Assembly: GCA_024407875.1 (NCBI GenBank)
Contig: JAKSVT010000009.1
Span: forward strand, 1-62,435
Direction of reading: 5' to 3'
Origin: Alphaproteobacteria bacterium
GTDB taxonomy: Bacteria > Pseudomonadota > Alphaproteobacteria > CAAGCB01 > CAG-977
DNA: 62,435 bases
Below the pieces are notes generated by a model that worked only from the letters and a program-made list of their open reading frames with translations, was not told the DNA's origin and did not search any database. The translations under genes were made by a program, and so were the position numbers. Below are positions 55,307 to 62,435 of the stretch, one piece after another (position 1 is the stretch's first letter; each line of letters opens with the position of its first letter).

Positions 55307-56008
55307 ATGATTGATGAAAAGTCTATTGCTATTTTTAAAAAATTGCCAAAGCCTGATTTGGTTTTGTTTGATTGGGATAATACAATTTTAGATACCGCTC
55401 CTATTATTTTGTCTTCATTAAATAATGTTTTAAGAAAATACAATAAGCCATTAAAAAAAGAAGAGGATTTTAATTCTCTTTCTGGAGGAAGTTTAAGAAA
55501 AGAATTTCCTATTGTTTTTGGAGATAAATGGGAAGAGGCCAAGGATTTTTATTTGAAATCTTATAAAGAAAATCATTTGAAGTTTTTTAAAGTTTTAGAT
55601 GGTGGCAAAGAAGTATTAGAAATTATTTCAAAGAACATATGCCCTATTGGTATCGTAAGTAATAAAACAAATTATATTCTTCACGAGGAAATTGATTTTT
55701 TAAAATGGAATTATATGATTTCAGCAATAGTTGGTTCTGGTGATGCTAAGTTGGATAAACCAGCTCCAGATGTTGTTTATTATGCAAAAGATCAAGTTAA
55801 AAAATTGATGCCAAATAATGAGTTAAAAAATGTATGGTTTGTTGGTGATGCACCTTCAGATGTAGAGTGTGGCAAAGCTGCAAATTGTACTACTATTAGA
55901 TTATCAGAAGAATGGGATAATAACGCAGATTTAACTCTAAAAAATTGTAAAGAATTGTATTTGATGATAGACAATAATGGCAAAAATATGTATAAGAGTA
56001 TTGATTAA
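55307..56008 (+). CDS. HAD-superfamily phosphatase
   Basis: This 233-residue protein has HAD motif I in FDWDNTILDTAP (DWDN in place of the usual DxDG, as in many phosphoglycolate phosphatase-like proteins), a helical cap, motif II around GIVSNKTNY, the Lys of motif III in DAKLDKPAPD, and motif IV in VWFVGDAPSDVECGKAA. The substrate is unknown. It lies 7 bases after trkA, and this linkage to trkA-hfq is seen in some Alphaproteobacteria. Confidence 0.82.
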   Translation: MIDEKSIAIFKKLPKPDLVLFDWDNTILDTAPIILSSLNNVLRKYNKPLKKEEDFNSLSGGSLRKEFPIVFGDKWEEAKDFYLKSYKENHLKFFKVLDGGKEVLEIISKNICPIGIVSNKTNYILHEEIDFLKWNYMISAIVGSGDAKLDKPAPDVVYYAKDQVKKLMPNNELKNVWFVGDAPSDVECGKAANCTTIRLSEEWDNNADLTLKNCKELYLMIDNNGKNMYKSID

Positions 56009-56070
56009 ATAAATAATCAATATACAGATAGACTTTAAAATAATAATAAATTAATTATAAGGAGAAAAAA

Positions 56071-56340
56071 ATGGTAGATAAAAGTCAAAAAATTCAAGAT
56101 AACTTTTTAAATACATTACGCAAAGATAAAGTATCTGTTACAGTTTATTTGATGTGTGGAGTTAAACTTCAAGGCATTGTTACAGGCTTTGATAGTTTTT
56201 CAATGTTGTTACGTCGTGATGGACATACACAATTGGTTTATAAACATGCAATTTCTACAATTATGCCAAGTGCAAGCGTTCAATTAAGTGAAGATGAATG
56301 CAAAGCTGAAGAAACAGAAGAAGAAAAAGTAGAAGAATAA
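56071..56340 (+). CDS. hfq: RNA chaperone Hfq
   Basis: Hfq pairs small RNAs with their target mRNAs. The 89-residue protein has the Sm1 motif ([35 protein letters not shown]) and the Sm2 motif ([13 protein letters not shown]), followed by an acidic tail of about 18 residues rich in Glu. The ribosome site AAGGAG is strong. It stands ahead of hflX with a 12-base gap, as is usual in Proteobacteria. Confidence 0.97.
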   Translation: MVDKSQKIQDNFLNTLRKDKVSVTVYLMCGVKLQGIVTGFDSFSMLLRRDGHTQLVYKHAISTIMPSASVQLSEDECKAEETEEEKVEE

Positions 56341-56352
56341 GGGCATAAAATT

Positions 56353-57645
56353 GTGTCTGACAAGACATTTGTTTTGCATCCAGTATTAAAAAATGGAACT
56401 AATTCAGAACGTTCTGCGGATGCTGGCTTAGAAGAAATTAAAAACTTAACTGCCGCGATAGACTTAGAGGTCGTTGCGGCAGAAGTTGTTTATTTGAATA
56501 AGATAAATGTTTCTTTATATGTGGGAAAAGGTGTTGTTGAAAGAATACATGATATAGTTCAACAGGAAAATATTACTCTTATGGTAATAAATACTCAGCT
56601 ATCTCCTATACAACAACGTAATCTTGAAAGAATGTTAAATGTTAAAGTCATTGATAGAACGGCTTTAACTTTAGAAATATTTGGAGAAAGAGCTAGAACA
56701 AAAGAAGGTGTTTTACAAGTTGAATTAGCACATCTAACTTATCAAAGATCTAGACTTGTTAGAGGATGGACACACTTAGAAAGACAACGTGGAGGAAGAG
56801 GGTTCTTAGGAGGACCTGGTGAGACACAAATTGAATTAGATAAACGTGTTATTACAGACAATATTGTTAAATTAAAGAATCAATTAGAAGAAGTTAGAAG
56901 AACAAGACAATTGCATAGAAGTGCAAGACAGAGAGTACCTTTCCCAGTGGTTGCTTTTGTTGGATATACTAATGCAGGTAAATCAACATTGTTTAATAAA
57001 TTAACAAACTCTGATGTGTTTGCAAAAAATATGTTGTTTGCTACTTTGGATCCAACAATGAGACAATTAAAATTGCCTTCAGGAAAAATAGTAATTTTAT
57101 CTGATACTGTTGGTTTTATATCCAATTTACCAACGGAATTGGTTGCAGCGTTTAGAGCAACGTTAGAAGAGGTTTTAGAGGCTGATTTAGTTGTTCATGT
57201 AAGAGATATTTCACATCCTGATACTTTGGCTCAAAAATCGGATGTCGAAGAGGTTTTAAAAGGTCTAGGCTTAAAAGAAAAAGTTGATAAAGGCTTGTTA
57301 GAAGTTCTCAATAAAGTGGATTTAATTGATAAAGATGAACAAAAAGCTTTAATTGAATCTGGCAAGAGAAACCATAATAGAATAGCTGTATCAGCAATTA
57401 CAGGATTAGGCATTGAAGAACTTTTGTCTGTTATTGACGCTGAATTATCAAAAAAAGATAAGAAGTACAAAATAATAATAAAAGCTTCAGAAGGCAAATG
57501 TTTGTCTGATATTTATAAAAATGCAAATGTTTTATTAAGATTAGATGATGATGATAAAATTATTTTGACAATTAAAATTGAAGAAGTAAGTTTAAAAAAA
57601 ATTGTAAAATTATATCCACAGGTGAAGTATGTTGAAATTTCCTGA
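56353..57645 (+). CDS. hflX: ribosome-associated GTPase HflX
   Basis: This 430-residue GTPase splits stalled or heat-damaged ribosomes. The N-terminal HflX domain includes ERARTKEGVLQVELAHLTY and the GGRGFLGGPGETQIELD loop. The G domain (about 195-360) has GYTNAGKSTLFN (G1), DTVGFISNLP (G3) and NKVDLI (G4). The start is GTG at 56353, as the first residues MSDKTFVLHP fit the family and an in-frame stop lies just upstream. The stop codon overlaps the next gene by 17 bases. Confidence 0.96.
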   Translation: MSDKTFVLHPVLKNGTNSERSADAGLEEIKNLTAAIDLEVVAAEVVYLNKINVSLYVGKGVVERIHDIVQQENITLMVINTQLSPIQQRNLERMLNVKVIDRTALTLEIFGERARTKEGVLQVELAHLTYQRSRLVRGWTHLERQRGGRGFLGGPGETQIELDKRVITDNIVKLKNQLEEVRRTRQLHRSARQRVPFPVVAFVGYTNAGKSTLFNKLTNSDVFAKNMLFATLDPTMRQLKLPSGKIVILSDTVGFISNLPTELVAAFRATLEEVLEADLVVHVRDISHPDTLAQKSDVEEVLKGLGLKEKVDKGLLEVLNKVDLIDKDEQKALIESGKRNHNRIAVSAITGLGIEELLSVIDAELSKKDKKYKIIIKASEGKCLSDIYKNANVLLRLDDDDKIILTIKIEEVSLKKIVKLYPQVKYVEIS

Positions 57646-58462
57646 AATTGATATTGTTGGTGATATTATGGCAGAAGTAGCAGAAATTGAAGTTTTGCCA
57701 AGATTTAAAAATTTGTCAATTGGAGATATTAATACAAAATCGTCAGCAGATGATTTGGTTACAACAGCTGATGTTGCGGCAGAGACAAGGTTAACAGATG
57801 CGCTTTCAAAACTTATGACAGGATCATTAGTAGTAGGAGAAGAGGCTGCATTTAAGGACCCTAATGTTTTAGAATATTTAAAATCAGAAGATGCTCCTGT
57901 ATGGGTTATTGATCCGGTTGATGGAACTATGAATTTTTCTTCAGGATATAGTGAATTTGGTATGGTTGTAGCTTTAGTTTATAAAGGTGAAACTGTTTCT
58001 GGATGGCTTTATAAACCGACAACAAAAGGAATGATTTTAGGAGAAAAAGGTTCTGGAGCCTTTTTTAAAGGTAAAGATTACAGAAAACAATTGCATGTAA
58101 GCAAAGTTGAAGATTTATCAAAAATGATTGGTGCAGTTGGGAGAAATGTTGGATTTAAGGATAAGAATTTAGTTGAGCCGTTGTATTGGGGATCTGCTGC
58201 ATATAACTATATGTTAATTATATCCGGAAATGCTGATTATTCGGCTTATAGAACAAAAACTATTAAACCTTGGGACCATTGTGCTGGAATTCTTTTACAT
58301 GAAGAAGCTGGCGGCTATACAGCATTTATTGATGGTGGCAAATATCAGCCTTTAATGGATGTGAGAAACATTATTTCTGCCCCTAATAAAGAAGCTTGGG
58401 AATATTTAGCAAAAAATCTTTATGCTGGCACAGGTAAAATTAAACGTGGAAATTTACTTTAA
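57629..58462 (+). CDS. inositol monophosphatase family protein
   Basis: This 277-residue protein belongs to the inositol monophosphatase superfamily, in the longer alphaproteobacterial subtype that begins with a helix ending in EVLPRFKNL. It has DLVTTADVAAETRL, VVGEEAA with a metal-binding Glu, WVIDPVDGTMNFSSG, and KPWDHCAGILLHEEAGG for the third metal site. Possible substrates are inositol phosphates, histidinol phosphate or fructose 1,6-bisphosphate. The overlap with hflX suggests co-translation. It is one of two superfamily members in the window (the other is cysQ). Confidence 0.87.
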   Translation: MLKFPEIDIVGDIMAEVAEIEVLPRFKNLSIGDINTKSSADDLVTTADVAAETRLTDALSKLMTGSLVVGEEAAFKDPNVLEYLKSEDAPVWVIDPVDGTMNFSSGYSEFGMVVALVYKGETVSGWLYKPTTKGMILGEKGSGAFFKGKDYRKQLHVSKVEDLSKMIGAVGRNVGFKDKNLVEPLYWGSAAYNYMLIISGNADYSAYRTKTIKPWDHCAGILLHEEAGGYTAFIDGGKYQPLMDVRNIISAPNKEAWEYLAKNLYAGTGKIKRGNLL

Positions 58463-58989
58463 TTTTCTTGAGTAATTTGCTTATAAATTTTATCAGCATA
58501 TTTTTCATCGTTAGATGAATTTATCCAGCCAAGTGTTGCGTCATAATTTCTAACGAGGACATTAACTTTTACGTCTTCTTGAGAAACATAAGCGTTTATT
58601 TTAATTTGACGCTTAGGTTCTATATTAAACCATTCTGTAGAAATTAAACCATGAGAAGCATCATTTTGTTCAATAGGATACTGAGAGAATACAAATAATG
58701 TTTTATCCCAATATTTCTTTTGGGGAAGAATTTCTTTTTCTTGAACAACTTCTTCCTTAGTTTCTTCATTTTGATTATTGCTCATTTTCTGCATCTTTTC
58801 GATTAATTCTTCCGAATTTGCAGAATATTTAAATAATCCGCCAAACAATCTGTCATCAGGACCTGTTTTAATAGTTTCTGATTCATATGTTTCTGGATAT
58901 GTGTATTCAACAGTTCTAGTGCTATCACTTGAACAAGCGCATAATGATAATAAACAAAAAAAAGATATTAAATAAAATCTCATATTCAT
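58459..58989 (-). CDS. DUF3576-like lipoprotein
   Basis: This 176-residue protein has a lipoprotein signal (about MNMRFYLISFFCLLSLCAC, Cys near residue 19). The mature part has a linker with coiled-coil character and a C-terminal domain with YWDKTLFVFSQYPIEQND, GLISTEWF and a region with alternating beta strands, resembling the alphaproteobacterial DUF3576 family of unknown function. It is convergent with the inositol monophosphatase gene and overlaps it by 4 bases. On its own strand it lies downstream of the porin gene. Confidence 0.68.
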   Translation of the reverse strand: MNMRFYLISFFCLLSLCACSSDSTRTVEYTYPETYESETIKTGPDDRLFGGLFKYSANSEELIEKMQKMSNNQNEETKEEVVQEKEILPQKKYWDKTLFVFSQYPIEQNDASHGLISTEWFNIEPKRQIKINAYVSQEDVKVNVLVRNYDATLGWINSSNDEKYADKIYKQITQEN

Positions 58990-59002
58990 ATTAATTAGTT
59001 AA

Positions 59003-60241
59003 TTAGAAGTTTAAAGCTATACCAGCTACTAAGAAAGGAGTTCTGCTTGTTCTTTTTGAAGTGTCTGCAGCGGAATCCATATCAATATAACCAGCTTCTG
59101 TATATAAGTTAACGCCGTTTACAGGTATGTAGTCAAAAGCTAAAATTCCAATAGTGAATACATCGTTCTTGTTGCGCTTATAGAAGTTTTTGGCTCTTGA
59201 TTGCAAAATACTTGCAGACATACGGTATTTGCCCCATTTATATAAATAACCTGCAGACCAGTTCCAACCCTTTTCGATGTTTCTGCCTTTGTATTTCATT
59301 TCTTTTCCAATATCAACAGAGGCGTTTACTTTGCGGAAGGTTCCACCAAACTCCCAGTTTTTTTGACCGAAACGAATACCGTATCCGTATTGATGGATAT
59401 CTTTTTCATCTTTAATTCCCTCTAAATTACTTAAAGCTCCTTTGAATGTTGGATGAGTGTAATCGTAAGTGAAACTAGCAGCAAAATCATAATCATTAAT
59501 TTTAGTTGTGTACTTAATTACGGCATCTGCAGCTCTATCAAATCTTACTTTTTTATTATCGTAAGATGTGTTTTTTGGTTCTAAGGATGAGTCTGAGGCC
59601 ATTACGTCAACACCAATTTGAATGCCATTAATTTTAGGGGTAAAATAAGCAATCTTAGCAGTATTTTTATCAACGTGAGAATATTCTGTTTGGTTAACAG
59701 CTAAACCATCTGTCATTTTAACAAAATTGGTAGCGTTTGTTGAAGATATTCCCATTTTGCTGATGTCAGGTGCACGAACAGCCATTGCTTTGCCTACGTT
59801 CCTATAATTACCTACAACAAAACGTCCATAATTGTTTTGTAATTGAATATAGCTTTCATCAACATCAATATCACCACGAACAGCATCAAGTCCTAAGTGA
59901 AAAGATAATTTATGCGTATCGTGCCCTTCGCCATCTTCAAATTGATAAGATCCTTCAAAATCAATTTCAGAATCAGAAATTAACCCAATGTTATCATTTC
60001 CAGTTTGTTTTCTCCCATGATGATCTCTGCTGTCTTCACTTGATGTATACAAATCTTTTTTTTGATTGGAGGCCGCTACATACCATGTTAAGAAGCCTGA
60101 CATTTCTAATTCAATATCACTTTTTTTATTTGCATTAATAAACCTTTGTGGTGTTGTGTTACCACCATTCCCTACAGCAAATGCATTTGATGAATAAATT
60201 AATGAAGCTGCTATTAAAGATGCAGTAACTATTTTTTTCAT
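59003..60241 (-). CDS. outer-membrane porin
   Basis: This 412-residue protein is a porin of the Gram-negative general type. It has a signal peptide (about 1-23: MKKIVTASLIAASLIYSSNAFA), then many amphipathic strands: IELEMSGFLTWYVAAS near the N-terminus, RFVVGNYRNVGKAM, and a C-terminal strand ending in PFLVAGIALNF with the terminal Phe that is required by the outer-membrane assembly machine. A frame extension to 60253 is possible, but the GGAGA site favours ATG at 60241. It has a strong promoter, suggesting high expression. Confidence 0.9.
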   Translation of the reverse strand: MKKIVTASLIAASLIYSSNAFAVGNGGNTTPQRFINANKKSDIELEMSGFLTWYVAASNQKKDLYTSSEDSRDHHGRKQTGNDNIGLISDSEIDFEGSYQFEDGEGHDTHKLSFHLGLDAVRGDIDVDESYIQLQNNYGRFVVGNYRNVGKAMAVRAPDISKMGISSTNATNFVKMTDGLAVNQTEYSHVDKNTAKIAYFTPKINGIQIGVDVMASDSSLEPKNTSYDNKKVRFDRAADAVIKYTTKINDYDFAASFTYDYTHPTFKGALSNLEGIKDEKDIHQYGYGIRFGQKNWEFGGTFRKVNASVDIGKEMKYKGRNIEKGWNWSAGYLYKWGKYRMSASILQSRAKNFYKRNKNDVFTIGILAFDYIPVNGVNLYTEAGYIDMDSAADTSKRTSRTPFLVAGIALNF

Positions 60242-60279
60242 TATAATCTCCAAGAAAAATGGGAAAAAAGTTTTGCGGA

Positions 60280-60307
60280 ATTATAGCATAGTTGTGAATA
60301 TTGTAAA
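60280..60307 (-). promoter_or_regulatory. strong promoter of the porin gene
   Basis: On the minus strand a TTTACA hexamer (60307-60302) is followed after 16 bases by a perfect TATAAT (60285-60280), preceded by TGC as an extended -10 element. The start codon is about 40 bases downstream. Confidence 0.75.
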
Positions 60308-60340
60308 CAAAAAACGCAGTTATTAAATAACTGCGCTTTT
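60305..60340. terminator. terminator of the pal gene, also read-through barrier
   Basis: Arms CGCAGTTAT (60315-60323) and ATAACTGCG (60327-60335) with a 3-base loop form a perfect stem. An A run precedes (60309-60314), giving T residues on the minus strand after pal, and CTTTTT follows on the plus strand. It partly overlaps the -35 region of the porin promoter on the minus strand side. Confidence 0.85.
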
Positions 60341-60364
60341 TATGTTTTTACAATGAAAGGAAAC

Positions 60365-60826
60365 TTATTTTGCAACCTTTGTTTGTGCACGACGATTTTG
60401 ACTCCATGCAGATTCATCCATTCCAGCAACAGCTGGTTGACGTTTTCCGTATGAAATTGTGTCGATACGATCTGCAGAGATACCTTGATAAATCATGTAG
60501 TTCTTTACAGCTGCAGCACGGCGTTCACCTAAAGCCATGTTGTATTCTTCTGTACCACGATCATCTGTATGACCTTCAACCAAAATCTTTGAATCGTCTT
60601 CTCTTAAAACTTCGATTTGTTTGTCTAATGTTGCACGAGCTTCAGCTGACAAATCTGAACGGTCAAAACCAAAGAATACGCGATCTGTTGCGTCAGCAGA
60701 GATATTACGTGTTTCATTTACAGCTACTGGAGCATCATTTTCTGCAAATTCTTCATCTGTTGATGTAGATGCACAAGCTGAAACCATAGCTACTGTTGCT
60801 AAAACTGTTAACAAACGTGTTTTCAT
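60365..60826 (-). CDS. pal: peptidoglycan-associated lipoprotein Pal
   Basis: Pal anchors the outer membrane to peptidoglycan and works with the Tol system. The 153-residue protein has a lipoprotein signal (MKTRLLTVLATVAMVSAC, Cys18) and an OmpA-like domain (about 45-150): FFGFDRSDLSAEARATLDKQ, VEGHTDDRGTEEYN, and LGERRAAAVKNYMIYQGI. The late SQNRRAQTKV completes it. The ribosome site AAAGGAG is strong. The tolB/tolA genes that often lie next to pal are not in the window. Confidence 0.95.
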   Translation of the reverse strand: MKTRLLTVLATVAMVSACASTSTDEEFAENDAPVAVNETRNISADATDRVFFGFDRSDLSAEARATLDKQIEVLREDDSKILVEGHTDDRGTEEYNMALGERRAAAVKNYMIYQGISADRIDTISYGKRQPAVAGMDESAWSQNRRAQTKVAK

Positions 60827-60932
60827 GAATATATACTCCTTTGAAAAAAATATTCATAAGATAATTTAAGTGCTTAATAATTTATAAGAGAGTGTCAAAT
60901 AATGCAAGAATTTTTTTAAATTTTAATAAGTT

Positions 60933-61937
60933 TTATCTATTTCTCATAGATAATTTTTGTCTTATTGCTTTTTGCATTATTTTTTCATCATTCTTAGATT
61001 TTTCCTGTTCTTTTTTAGCCAAATATTCTTCTCTTCTTGGCATATCCATATGAGAATAATCTTGTGGTTTTCCACCTAGTTTTTCCATTCCACAAAGTAC
61101 CTGATTAATTCTGTACATTGAAGAATCGTTAATTAAACATTTTTCAGGTTCATTTAAAACATTTAAATTTTCTTCCCAATAACAGCCACCTTTATTATCA
61201 GCACAGACAGTTTTGACTATTTGAGCTGATGTTGTTTTCTTTTGAAATACTTTATCAAATGGAACTTTCTCATTATATACAGAATTGCATAATCCGTTTA
61301 ATACATATCCTGTTTCGTATAATTCTTGTAATTGTGGCTCTTTATACCAACCATTAAATGCTCCTTGAAGCATTTCATGGGAAACTTCTGGATTTGTTTT
61401 ATCTTTACAAGCATTTTCAAATCCTTGAGCAATTTCTTTTCGTTCAGCTTTAAAAGATTCCCAAACTTCAGGTAATCCAGCATTTACAGAAACTTGATGT
61501 GCAACAGCAGCTCCTGTTGCTTCGCAATCAGCTTCTTTTGCTCTATGTAATCTAATGCCATCTTTTATTGTATATTCTTCAGTTGTAAAAGGAACATTTC
61601 TAGCAAATTGTTGAATATGACGACATTCGTGGCTCATAACTTCTACGAGATAATTATCAGATTCTACAGAATTAAGCATGAGCATTTTTTCATCTTTCAT
61701 GACTTGTCCTGACCAACCTGATGCACCAATCATCATCATTTTATAGCCATCTTTTTGTGCTTGTTCTAACAATTCCTTGCCAATAGGAGAATATTGAGCA
61801 ATTGTATTTATAAGTCTAATCATTCTAGGTTTTAAACCAGGAATACACATTGATAAATCAATGTCAATTAGAGGTTTTTCTGCATTGATATCTTCTATTT
61901 TTTGTGGCTTTGCAAAGACTTGTTGTAATTCAGACAT
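60933..61937 (-). CDS. putative zincin metallopeptidase (HECRH), family uncertain
   Basis: This 334-residue protein is not confidently recognised. A conserved-looking segment has MSHECRHIQQFAR, a zincin H-E-x-x-H motif at residues 103-107, and 28 residues later the HRAKEADCEATGAAVA segment, where E135 or E139 could be the third zinc ligand. This resembles the DUF6782 type of putative metallopeptidases. There is no signal peptide, so a cytoplasmic or type III/VI-secreted location is possible. The C-terminal third is charged and Cys-containing (about 245-300). It lies alone, between pal and the YjfB-like gene, transcribed from the minus strand. Confidence 0.65.
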   Translation of the reverse strand: MSELQQVFAKPQKIEDINAEKPLIDIDLSMCIPGLKPRMIRLINTIAQYSPIGKELLEQAQKDGYKMMMIGASGWSGQVMKDEKMLMLNSVESDNYLVEVMSHECRHIQQFARNVPFTTEEYTIKDGIRLHRAKEADCEATGAAVAHQVSVNAGLPEVWESFKAERKEIAQGFENACKDKTNPEVSHEMLQGAFNGWYKEPQLQELYETGYVLNGLCNSVYNEKVPFDKVFQKKTTSAQIVKTVCADNKGGCYWEENLNVLNEPEKCLINDSSMYRINQVLCGMEKLGGKPQDYSHMDMPRREEYLAKKEQEKSKNDEKIMQKAIRQKLSMRNR

Positions 61938-62118
61938 AGCTATATCCCTTAAAAAATTATTTGTTTTATTCTATATAAAAATAAATTTTTGTCAACTTTT
62001 TTTGTCGAAAATGTCTTTTCTATAGATTTTCGTTTGTAATAAAAGTGAAAAATTGTTTGACGAATGTTTAAAAAGTGCTACCATATAATTGTACGGAGAA
62101 CCAAAAGGAGGTTTTTGT

Positions 62119-62325
62119 ATGGGTGGTATAGATACGAGTGCATATGGATTAGCTCAATATATGCTTTTAATGGACCAAAGTTCAATACAACAGAATATGG
62201 CTCTTAAGACAATGAAAGCAGGACAAGAGCAAGCACAAGCAGTTGCTGATATAATTCAACAATCTATAGACCAAGCACCTGATTATACATCAGGTAAAGG
62301 ATTATATGTAAATTTTACAGTTTAG
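62119..62325 (+). CDS. YjfB-like putative motility protein
   Basis: This 68-residue protein begins MGGIDTSAYGLAQYMLLMDQ and has an Ala/Gln-rich helix (MALKTMKAGQEQAQAVADIIQQ), like the small YjfB family of putative motility proteins. An excellent ribosome site AGGAGG lies 7 bases ahead of ATG at 62119. The TATAAT at 62084-62089 may be its -10 element. TTGACG lies at 62057-62062, with an overlong spacer of 21 bases. A terminator follows immediately. The family has no known biochemical function. Confidence 0.6.
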   Translation: MGGIDTSAYGLAQYMLLMDQSSIQQNMALKTMKAGQEQAQAVADIIQQSIDQAPDYTSGKGLYVNFTV

Positions 62326-62350
62326 TTTTTTATTAAACTAGATATTCACA

Positions 62351-62386
62351 AAACTTTACAATGTTATATGTTGTAAAGTTTTTTTT
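62351..62386 (+). terminator. terminator of the YjfB-like gene
   Basis: Perfect 11-base arms AAACTTTACAA (62351-62361) and TTGTAAAGTTT (62371-62381) enclose a 9-base loop, with eight T residues in total at 62379-62386. Confidence 0.92.
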
Positions 62387-62387
62387 G

Positions 62388-62435
62388 GTGTGCGCGGCAT
62401 GTGCATAATCTACAGGTGAAAGTCCTGGAACCAGG
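62388..62435 (+). mobile_element. probable 5' end of a group II intron, cut by the window edge
   Basis: Right after the terminator T run and GG, the sequence starts GTGTGCGCGGC. GTGTG (62388) or GTGCG (62390) fits the invariant 5' end GTGYG of group II introns. Further on, the CAGGTGAAAGTCCTGG hairpin is the conserved early domain-I element found in many bacterial group II introns. Position directly after a hairpin terminator is the known target choice of class C (IIC) introns. The rest, including any reverse transcriptase gene, lies outside. Only about 48 bases are visible. Confidence 0.6.

Noticed and set aside
48276-58462. The two inositol-monophosphatase-superfamily genes as a recent duplication
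   Set aside because: They differ strongly in length, motifs and position (CysQ-type versus SuhB-like alphaproteobacterial type), so they are separate old family members.

Overview
The window reads as about 62 kb of chromosome from an AT-rich (roughly one-third GC by eye), anaerobic, fermentative alphaproteobacterium. The best phylogenetic clues are gene orders typical of Alphaproteobacteria: parvulin next to secA; ispDF-dusB-[Fis/NtrC-type protein]-trkA-hfq-hflX-inositol monophosphatase; flgB-flgC-fliE-fliQ-fliR-flhB-cckA; topA-rnr; and a fused IspDF. The anaerobic clues are a complete NADH-linked [FeFe]-hydrogenase operon (hydC-hydB-hydA) and a fermentative D-lactate dehydrogenase. Uncultured, AT-rich gut Alphaproteobacteria are the most likely kind of source, but that is inference.

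Layout. 1-4.1 kb: a large protein with long internal repeats, a 43-residue membrane protein and a periplasmic parvulin. 4.2-9.2 kb: secA, an MTA/SAH nucleosidase, a second tiny membrane protein, a YjbQ-family enzyme and a GNAT acetyltransferase. 9.3-14.1 kb: transketolase, class II aldolase, ruvX, trxB and tRNA-Val(GAC). 14.2-20.8 kb: an envelope and unknown-function block holding an N-formylglutamate amidohydrolase, a lytic transglycosylase, a lipoprotein, acidic exported proteins, a papain/LRAT-fold protein and a Q/N-rich partner. 20.9-30.5 kb: a chemoreceptor-like protein, a HAD phosphatase, the ldhA-MBL-DUF192 cluster, rluD, rpmJ, a lipoprotein, rpmG, rlmJ and a DUF2125-like protein. 30.6-37 kb: ctp protease, rnr and topA on the minus strand. 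37.1-42 kb: a LuxR-type regulator divergent from hydCBA. 42.3-48.3 kb: a flagellar basal-body/export operon behind a probable sigma-54 promoter, running into cckA. 48.3-51.3 kb: cysQ, recA, a YgjP-type metallopeptidase and HU. 51.4-58.5 kb: the ispDF to inositol-monophosphatase region. 58.5-62.4 kb: a DUF3576-like lipoprotein, a porin, Pal, a zincin-like protein, a YjfB-like motility protein, and at the very edge what looks like the 5' end of a group II intron.

How the parts fit. NADH from glycolysis and the pentose phosphate enzymes (tkt, fba) could be reoxidised by LdhA (to lactate) and HydABC (to H2). The flagellar operon, the CckA kinase, the chemoreceptor-like protein and the YjfB-like protein indicate motility and the alphaproteobacterial cell-cycle circuit, although CckA lacks its usual membrane anchor. 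The nitrogen regulators ntrB, ntrC, ntrY and ntrX are absent from their usual place. Only a 94-residue stand-alone Fis-like DNA-binding protein remains beside dusB, which recreates the enteric dusB-fis pair. This and the intron at the right edge are the most interesting evolutionary observations. Several unknown-function genes (the repeat protein, the papain-fold pair, the HECRH protein and two tiny membrane proteins) are the best candidates for undescribed biology. No CRISPR array, rRNA, prophage or intact insertion sequence was seen.
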